Source: Labia minor (lineage: Eukaryota > Arthropoda > Insecta > Dermaptera > Spongiphoridae). From it: a stretch of DNA of 64,000 bases. Below the pieces are notes generated by a model. It was not told the DNA's origin and ran no database searches. It saw only the letters and a list, made by a program, of their open reading frames with translations. The translations under genes were made by a program, and so were the position numbers. This document shows, piece after piece, positions 59,282 to 64,000 of this stretch. The stretch is taken from contig OY720344.1 of NCBI GenBank assembly GCA_963082975.1, positions 6,807,580 through 6,871,579 on the forward strand. The letters are read 5' to 3'. Position 1 is the stretch's first letter. Every line of letters starts with the position of its first letter.

Positions 59282-62200
59282 GACATAATTCGAAAAATGG
59301 TATTTTCCGACTCAGGGAGGTCTAAAACGTCAAGATCTATCGAAATCTCGAAGTCGAAATTTTTGACGATTCCAATACTTCCCTTATACGAAGTATGCGG
59401 GAAAGTAAAAATTAATTTATTCTTTTTGGAAAAACGTTATTTTATGAAAATTTTTTATATTTATAATATTGTGGTCTACACTTGACAAAACTAGAGTTCA
59501 TTGTTGCAGTTTAGCGAACATTTGTCCGTCAATTTAATAAACAACCACTTCGTATTAATGTACTTGTACTAATAATAAATTGTAAACATTTCTCTATCCA
59601 TTAATGTTAGAATCATGTTTCCATCTTTTGTACTTTGGAAGAAATAAATGTTGCTCTTTCTCTCTTTTTGATTAACCCTGTATATATATATTTAATTCCG
59701 GTATTGTATGATTTTTTATAAGATATTTATCTAATTTTGAAATTCACCGTTTTTAACAGCGTAAAGTGATATTATATAACTCAATTATAATATTTATATT
59801 ATAAATGAAAATTTCTCTCTATTTACCTACTGATATTATACATATGTACACATTTGCCAATTAATCAACATTTGATTTTATCAATATTTTTTTAGGACTT
59901 GTGAAGTGAATCCATCAATAAAATATTATAAAATGCTTTCTATATAATATTAATTATTTTTCTATTATCAATTTTGTAAATTGATAGAGAGGAGGCATCT
60001 TTGTATTATATCTCATTATGATAAATGCTTTTTATTTTATTCAGTCGAAAATCAAAATGTTTTAAAAATTGTAAAATTATTATTTTTTCAATTATATTAA
60101 ATTAAAAGAACAAAAAAGTTTTTCAATGAGTGGGGATTTATTTATTTAATAAATCAATTTTCCATGCAAATAACCAACCATCCAGATTATCTAAATATAA
60201 ACTTTCTTTATGATTTTAATTTTAATTTAATTATTATTTTTTAGGTAATTGTATATAAAACGGAAAGCTTCAGGGATTTGGATGAAACTTTGCCATTGGA
60301 TTCCTTTTTTAATTAATATAATATATAATTTTTATATCTCGTAAACTAGAAGAGACCAAGAAATATTGAATAAGGAAAGTTTCTCTTGAATTAAAAAAGG
60401 AATCCATTGGCAAAGTTTCATCCAAATCCCTGAAGCTTCCCGTTTTGTCAACAATTACTTTTTTTATATTATAATATATAAGTATACATACTCATATGAA
60501 TTGACAAAAAAAAACAAAAAATAAAAGAATAAATTTTTTTATCCATTTACTTCAATTAGACGTAGGTATTTTTTTCTCCTCTCTTTCTCACAACCAACCA
60601 TATCATGATATCATTGCACCTATATATTTCGTATTTCGTTCCCATTTACGATTGCGTGTCCAACAGACATGGATCGATTCTTTCTCCAACTCCCTGTATT
60701 ATAATATTAACTAAGTTAACTAAAAAAAAGTATTCTCTTGTTTCTTGTTTCATTTATTTTATATTAGATTTTTTTTTCTTTATTTTTAAAATTTTTTCAA
60801 TATCAAAATTTAATAGAATTACTCCATTAACTTAAAAAATATTTGTTCCAAAAGTACTTGCTATAGGAAGAAAAGTATCGAATAAGTACTCGTAACGTTT
60901 CATCCCTATCTCTGGCGAGATAATAAAAATTACAATTTAAAATTATATTTTTGAATAGTTTTTTTTTTTTTTTTTTTGTAAGTATGATATAAATAAATAT
61001 TTAAAATATTTAAAATTTAAACATTCTTACTATTTTGATTATCTACACTTGTAATATGTGCTATTATTTATTTCTAATATAATTTGATTTATTCTATTTG
61101 ATTTTCATTTTTATACCATAATCCAAAAAAAAAACTTTATAAAATGTAAAATTAAATAAAAAAAAGAAAAAAAAATTAAAAATCAATACGCTTTAACTTA
61201 TTCCTTGAATAATATATTATAAATATATTTAAAAAGGAAATACGTCATTGATCAATTATATTGAATAGATTACAAAAATATTTATTTTCTATAATGCAAA
61301 TGAAAATTTGAATATGTAGGTATTATTACTAGTACATGTCTTTGTCTGTCTCTCTCTCTCTCCTTTTTTTTTTAATGTAAATGCTATACCATATATGTTC
61401 AATGACATTTGAATTCCATGGAAAAAACATTCATTTTCATAGAATCATTGATCGATTTATTATAAATTATTTAAATGATTACTATTAGTATTAAATTTGA
61501 ATAAAATGAGAATAAGAAAATAACTCAAATTGTATTGATTTTATATTATATAATAATTAAAATACAATTCTAAATTTATATTAATATATGCTAAATGATT
61601 TTTCAATAGTGTTTAAAGAAAAAAAAAATTAAAAAATACATATTCATTAAAATTGAGATAATATGAATATGTCACCACCGCAATAAAATAATATATATTT
61701 TTTTTTATAATTTAAAAAGAAAATAATAATAATATATCTTATACCAGGTTAAGAAGTATGAAACCGGAATTTTTGTTGTTATTTGAAGATTATAAAAATT
61801 ATTTTATTAAAAATAGTCTCCATTCGAATTTATACATTTTTCCCACCTTGGCAGGTTATGAAAATATGCCACGCCAAAAAAATAATTCTTCCTTTAACGC
61901 GAATCAGTTGTCGAGCCATTTTTGTACATTTTCATACGAATCGATCCATGTCCCAATGATGCGAATAGATGGTAAGCAGAAGGAACCAAGTCTGGAGAAT
62001 AAGCCGCATCGTATCCCTCACCCGTTTTGCTGTGTGTGAGGGGGCATTATCATGAAGCAAAAAGACTTTATGTTGCCTTTTTACAAATTCCGGTCGTTTT
62101 TCACGTATTGCTCGATTCAAATCGATCATTTGTTGTTGGTAACGATCAGAGTTAACGGTTGCCGCAAGTTTTAGCAGCTCATAATATTTTATACCCTTTT

Positions 62201-63247
62201 TCGGTGATTTCCCACGCTCCTCGTTCTTCACATTTAAATTTTTTAAACCAATCAAAGCATTGAATTTTGTCAAGAACATATTCACCGTATGCTTTGACAA
62301 ACATTCTATGCGATTCTGCAGCAGTTTTCTTCAAATGATAACAGGAAACCAATGCTGTCATAGTTGATATGTTTGATGTTATAGAAAAATATACCGGAGT
62401 ATGAAACTTAGATTAATGTGTGTTGACAAACTTCGTCAGCTGTTAGAGGGAGAAGATGGCGCTACAGAAGCGGTCTTACGCTCTTTGAACTAATAGCGAG
62501 CACCATCCAGGGCAGTTCCGACCCGGGGTTGCGGGGCACCCGGGCGGTAAGCCTAGAGGGGCGGTGCGAGCCGCCTTAAAAGTACTTATTCATTTTATAT
62601 ATTTTTTTAAATTTTTTTTCAAAAAATCAAATAAAAAGGGTCAAAAGGATCTTAAATTCTTTCGATTTTTTTCAATATGGTTCTAAAAAAAAACTAAATT
62701 AATTTAAATTGACTTTATCTTTTTTATTTGTAAATTTTTAATATCTTTGGGGGAAGGGGCGGCAAAAAAATCATTCTCGCACCCGGGCGGCATATACCCT
62801 AGGAACGACCCTGTCACCATCTATAGGGAAATTTCGGTTTCATACTTCTATACCTTGTACATTCAATTCTTTTCTTTTTTTTATAGTGTGATTGGAAATA
62901 TTATTGTCTATTCTTTATCTATAAAGATAATTATTATTAAAAAAAATTATGATGAAACGAAAATATTTAAAAACATTTAATTTTATATACTATATGGCCA
63001 CGGTGGCCAAATCGTGGCATGCTACCCATATCTGGCTCTTTTCGAGTTTATTGTGACTCCGTTAAAAAATTTAAAGTCATGACACAAAAAAATGTAACAT
63101 TTTCGATTTTACAATATGGTTCTAAAAGAAAAAGAATAAAAAAGGTAAATTTTTTTCCCGATTTGGCTCTTAAACATTTTCGATTTTTCAATATTGCCCT
63201 GAGTATCACCAAATGTGGCCACCCCTGCTATAAGGCACATACGTCTA

Positions 63248-63299
<52 letters not shown>

Positions 63300-63802
63300 T
63301 ACTATAATACTTAAAATAAAAGTAATAATCTTCTGGATAATATAAATTGTTTATATTTATTTTATTTATTTCCCTATAATATAGTATAAAAATTAAATTA
63401 AAGAATATCATTATATATACTAAATATATTAATACAATTTAACTATTTATTTATTTTCTACACTTTTTCCTAGAGTTTTTATATATTTATAGTAAATTAT
63501 TCAATATAATATTAAGATAATATACTAATATTTACATAATTAGTAATTAATTCATTATTTGTTTATTTTATGAATGTTACTCTTTACATCCTATTATAAA
63601 ATATAGTAACGTTGTTGTTGTTGTTGTTGTCGTTGTTGTTGACAGGACTGAAATCGACCCCGAGAACCCTCAACATGAACAATATGTCCATGGCTTGGTC
63701 GCGTCGCTTATCCAGGAGCTGGAGAACAAAGCAAATACAATGAACACCGAGGACCTGTTCCTCACCAAGCTTAAGCTTATGGAGGCTGCCAACATGTTCA
63801 AG
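48473..63802 (+). CDS. Stat92E: STAT transcription factor, first two canonical coding exons (partial)
   Basis: Exons 48473-48600 (within an exon starting 48441) and 63646-63802 join in frame (TG|G = Trp). They read [43 protein letters not shown], then [52 protein letters not shown]. This is the STAT N-terminal interaction domain (about residues 1-95), which mediates dimer-dimer contacts and nuclear import. The coiled-coil, DNA-binding and SH2 domains lie beyond the right edge. STAT carries JAK signals from cytokine receptors to the nucleus. It is most like the STAT5/Stat92E type of insects. Its exons are far GC-richer than BRAP's. The intron is 15,045 bp; its acceptor tract is a (TTG)n microsatellite. 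The Met at 48473 matches the usual insect start, but the exon is open upstream. Confidence 0.93.
48601..49173. other. STAT intron start with a local tandem duplication
   Basis: The stretch at about 48616-48790 (AAATTTCTAATTATCATTCA, TTCATAGTACATTTCATAGT, GGGTAGGTATTT, AAACTCATTG) recurs at about 48791-48970 with small differences, giving two ~175-bp tandem units. (TA)n at 49093-49129. Confidence 0.65.
49174..49778 (+). repeat. Family C HINE-like element, simple form
   Basis: TTACTTTCCCGCATACTTCG at the left; ATGCGGGAAAGTCTAGGGGA, GGACACTCCCGCTT at the right. ACTTTCCCGCAT and ATGCGGGAAAGT are inverted copies. GGGAG-GACA-CTCCC is the end hairpin. The centre has ATGTCTGTGTGTG/(GTAT)n, AAATTTGGTACACC and TTAACCGGAAGTGGTACTTT. 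No A insertion. Confidence 0.88.
50174..50520 (-). repeat. Family A 3' end fragment and a related HINE-like piece
   Basis: 50174-50240 matches the reversed 3' end of A (CTTTGGCCAGGCACAGAACC, GACCGACG). After an (AT)/(TATC)n tract, 50281-50520 on the plus strand has CATGTCTGTCTGTCTGTCCG, GGCTGAACCGATTTCGATGA, a TGTCTGT-anchored block like the other families but otherwise distinct. The block TCTATTTGAACATAGGCTA recurs near 39505. Confidence 0.5.
50778..50930 (+). mobile_element. LINE 3' end fragment
   Basis: GGTGAACAATGTAGGAAGGG, TAGGAGTTAGATGGTTATAG, AAGAACTTTCGAGTAGCGTG and a GATAGATAGATAGATA tail match the LINE 3' ends at 19209-19330 (minus) and 56160-56320. The reading frame is broken. Confidence 0.75.
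50931..51532. other. AT-rich intronic sequence
   Basis: Nothing recognised apart from short AT tracts. Confidence 0.4.
51533..52190 (+). repeat. Family A HINE-like element, full-length
   Basis: TTACCGACCGACGATAGTAA to TGGCCACAGGTCAACTTATT. The microsatellite is expanded to a ~48-bp CTGTCCGTC tract (51657-51703). TGACGTCA at 51970 and 51990. Nearly identical to the copy at 34706, so recent movement is likely. Confidence 0.9.
52329..53557 (+). repeat. Chimeric C-A-C element, copy 1
   Basis: Family C 5' part (TTACTTTCCCGCATACTTCG; a (GTAT)n tract of ~85 bp at 52458-52545) to CAAGTAGCGTTTC. Then family A from TTACCGAGCGACGATAGTAA (about 52846) to its AT-rich 3' part, without A's own hairpin end. 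Then C-like TCAGTTAACCGGAAGTAGCA and the C end ATGCGGGAAAGTCTAGGGGA, GGACACTCCCGCTTATT. TGACGTCA at 53252 and 53272. The same structure occurs at 58249-59413. Confidence 0.85.
53558..54040. other. AT-rich intronic sequence
   Basis: Nothing recognised. Confidence 0.4.
54041..54440 (+). repeat. Family E repeat, shortened copy
   Basis: TTATCTTATTATACTAGCAA, ATATTAAACC, CACCATAGATAA, GTATTGGTTTCAGCCTCGGG, GACAGCGCTTTCTTAAATA, TTATATCCACAGG, TTTCTGTCTTTTGGTGCATT, GTTTAAGGGCTGTATG, then a short end GGTGAACCAGGTACTTATA. Confidence 0.7.
54441..55514. other. AT-rich intronic sequence
   Basis: (AAT)n near 54643-54664 and a (TATATC)-type tract near 54784-54845. Nothing else was recognised. Confidence 0.4.
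55515..56320 (+). pseudogene. LINE reverse transcriptase fragment (YADD region to 3' end)
   Basis: The plus strand reads GLKTRR-like, then [46 protein letters not shown] and, after stops, [10 protein letters not shown]-like sequence. FGYADD is the catalytic palm motif of a non-LTR reverse transcriptase. It continues through [20 protein letters not shown]-like sequence, a (GA)n expansion (56174-56210), and the same 3' end and GATAGATAGATT tail as the copy near 50778. It has multiple stops and frameshifts. About 800 bp of a several-kb element; clade not assigned. Confidence 0.8.
56345..56549 (-). repeat. SINE, 5'-truncated copy
   Basis: The minus strand body GCCTCCGGGAACAACATTGG to the tail AAAGTCAGAGTTTTTTT matches the SINE at 44535. 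The tRNA-like head is missing (starts near TTTCCCTAGCTCTGGG). It lies head to tail-end with the LINE, whose tail (GATAGATAGATT) is 30 bp away. Confidence 0.8.
56550..57453. other. AT-rich intronic sequence
   Basis: (TA)n at 57078-57112 and A/T homopolymers. Nothing else was recognised. Confidence 0.4.
57677..58248 (+). repeat. Family D repeat, copy 2
   Basis: TTTTATAACGTTTTTCTTAA, TCTGTCTGTCTGTC, TTGAGATAGACTTTTGAAAA, CCTAGAAGGTATAGAAG ... AATAATTTTTCTATAAGCC, AAAGTTTATGGATGAAT. It stops where the C-A-C chimera begins, losing the AAAAACGTT end seen in copy 1. Confidence 0.6.
58249..59413 (-). repeat. Chimeric C-A-C element, copy 2
   Basis: On the minus strand it has the same order and the same junctions as 52329-53557: C 5' part with a (GTAT)n tract (59196-59270), A inserted after the TACAAGTAGCGTTTCC point, A's 3' end lost, then the C end (AAGTCTAGGGGAGGACACTC, CCGCTT). 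TGACGTCA at 58437 and 58457. The CGGA microsatellite at 58733-58772 is expanded. Confidence 0.85.
60244..60458. mobile_element. Palindromic MITE family F, short copy
   Basis: GGTAATTGTATATAAAACGG, AAAGCTTCAGGGATTTGGAT, GCCATTGGATTCC against its inverse GGAATCCATTGGC, ATCCAAATCCCTGAAGCTTC, GTTTTGTCAACAATTAC. Arms ~75 bp; loop ~65 bp, sharing TCTCGTAAACTAGAAGAGAC with the other copies. Confidence 0.8.
60459..61743. other. AT-rich intronic sequence
   Basis: A short family B terminus (TATCTCTGGCGAGATAATAA, about 60905-60927), a T run at 60959-60977 and a (CT)n tract near 61345-61362. No gene was seen. Confidence 0.4.
61744..62857 (-). pseudogene. Internally deleted mariner, copy 2, split by a hAT MITE
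   Basis: TA-flanked; ends CCAGG..AGAAGTATGAAACCGG and, inverted, CAAGGTATAGAAGTATGAAA. Minus strand: [20 protein letters not shown] (N-terminal HTH), then [38 protein letters not shown] (second catalytic Asp region). It has the same internal deletion as 23953-24752: the jump is at the PKKG site in both. Without the 306-bp insertion and its duplication the length is 800 bp, equal to copy 1. Frameshifts and stops are present. Confidence 0.88.
62508..62813. mobile_element. hAT-type MITE inside a mariner element
   Basis: CAGGGCAGTTCC at the left and GGAACGACCCTG at the right are inverted termini. ACCCGGGCGG occurs near both ends in the same direction. Flanks GCACCATC (62500-62507) and TCACCATC (62814-62821) form an 8-bp duplication with one mismatch, and the interrupted site is visible uncut in the copy at 23953 (ATAGATGGTGCTC). 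306 bp, non-coding. Confidence 0.85.
62998..63227. mobile_element. hAT-type MITE
   Basis: CCACGGTGGCCAAATCGTGG at the left and GGCCACCCCTG at the right, with TCTGGCTCTTTTCGAG and GATTTGGCTCTTAAAC inside, as in arthropod hAT MITEs of the CAGGGGTGGCCA type. An 8-bp duplication CTATATGG / CTATAAGG (one mismatch) flanks it. Its interior shares CAATATGGTTCTAAAA with the MITE at 62508. Confidence 0.8.
63228..63645. other. End of the STAT intron with microsatellites
   Basis: (TA)n at 63252-63297. A (TTG)n tract at 63612-63640 directly precedes the acceptor GACAG of the STAT exon and serves as its polypyrimidine-type tract. No gene was seen. Confidence 0.6.
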
Positions 63803-64000
63803 GTAACAAAAGACGACAAACAACATACCATTATATCCACTACCCTAATCACTCCACAATACCAATCATTCATTATACTAATAATAATTATAATACAAAT
63901 AATAATAATAAAAAGAAGATTCAAAAGAATTAGATTTACTTTCAAATTTGACAAAATGATAAAATAACAAATTTTGTTCATCTATTTAAACTTAAAACAA
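63803..64000. other. Start of the next STAT intron
   Basis: Begins with donor GTAACA after 63802. It is AT-rich and runs off the window. The open frames across it are extensions of the exon and its reverse strand, not genes. Confidence 0.7.

Larger units (their letters stand above)
57454..59680. mobile_element. TIR element (~120-bp inverted repeats) filled with nested repeats
   Basis: Left 57454-57577 (CAGGATTATTTAAAAAGAAA, TTATTTCTTCTAAAGTACAA, TTACAATTTATTATTAGTAC) and right 59562-59680 (the inverse, ending TTGATTAACCCTG) are inverted copies flanked by TA, as in Tc1/mariner elements. The interior now consists mainly of a family D repeat and a C-A-C chimera. Short remnants at 57578-57676 and 59470-59560 are all that is left of the original core. 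No transposase is identifiable. Confidence 0.7.

Noticed and set aside
63109-63411. 100-codon minus-strand frame with an (Ile-Tyr)n stretch
   Set aside because: A translation of the (TA)n tract next to a hAT MITE.

Overview
The window looks like intronic and intergenic DNA from the nuclear genome of an insect. It is very AT-rich, its genes have many short exons with GT-AG introns, and it carries many mariner, hAT, LINE, SINE and MITE relics. The host genes are a tryptophanyl-tRNA synthetase, a BRAP/IMP-type E3 ligase and one STAT. A holometabolous insect, possibly a hymenopteran parasitoid, is my guess; the species cannot be fixed from the sequence alone.

Host genes. (1) 75-204, minus: first coding exon of cytoplasmic tryptophanyl-tRNA synthetase, which runs off the left edge. 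(2) 2896-7443, plus: a complete 13-exon BRAP gene (581 codons before the stop), divergent from the synthetase across about 2.7 kb. (3) 48473-63802, plus: the first two recognisable coding exons of STAT, 15 kb apart; the rest lies beyond the right edge. A GC-richer block at about 8560-9561 has promoter-type motifs, a strong splice donor and a 67-nt mini-exon with an ATG. That mini-exon joins the STAT exon at 48441 in frame, so the STAT locus may begin near 8.6 kb and have a 39-kb first coding intron. No other host gene is recognisable between 9.6 and 48.4 kb.

Mobile DNA fills most of the rest. The most notable component is a set of non-autonomous, Helentron/HINE-like families, called A, B, C (clear), D and E (less clear) here. 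A, B and C share one plan: 5' TTAC plus a short terminal inverted repeat; a TGTCTGT-anchored microsatellite; conserved islands around AAATTTGGTAYA and ACCGGAAG; then a subterminal copy of the inverted repeat, a short hairpin and a T-rich end. They nest in one another, and the resulting chimeras have themselves been copied. Family A carries pairs of perfect TGACGTCA sites, usually 20 bp apart.

Other elements: an intact-looking 3.3-kb hAT element (619-aa transposase, 8-bp target duplication) inside a LINE 3' end; two 800-bp mariner derivatives with the same internal deletion, one split by a hAT MITE; a foldback mariner hairpin; a tRNA-like SINE family; a LINE family with a GATA tail; a Penelope-like 3' end; and several palindromic MITEs. 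I saw no CRISPR array, rRNA gene, functional tRNA gene or recognisable viral gene.
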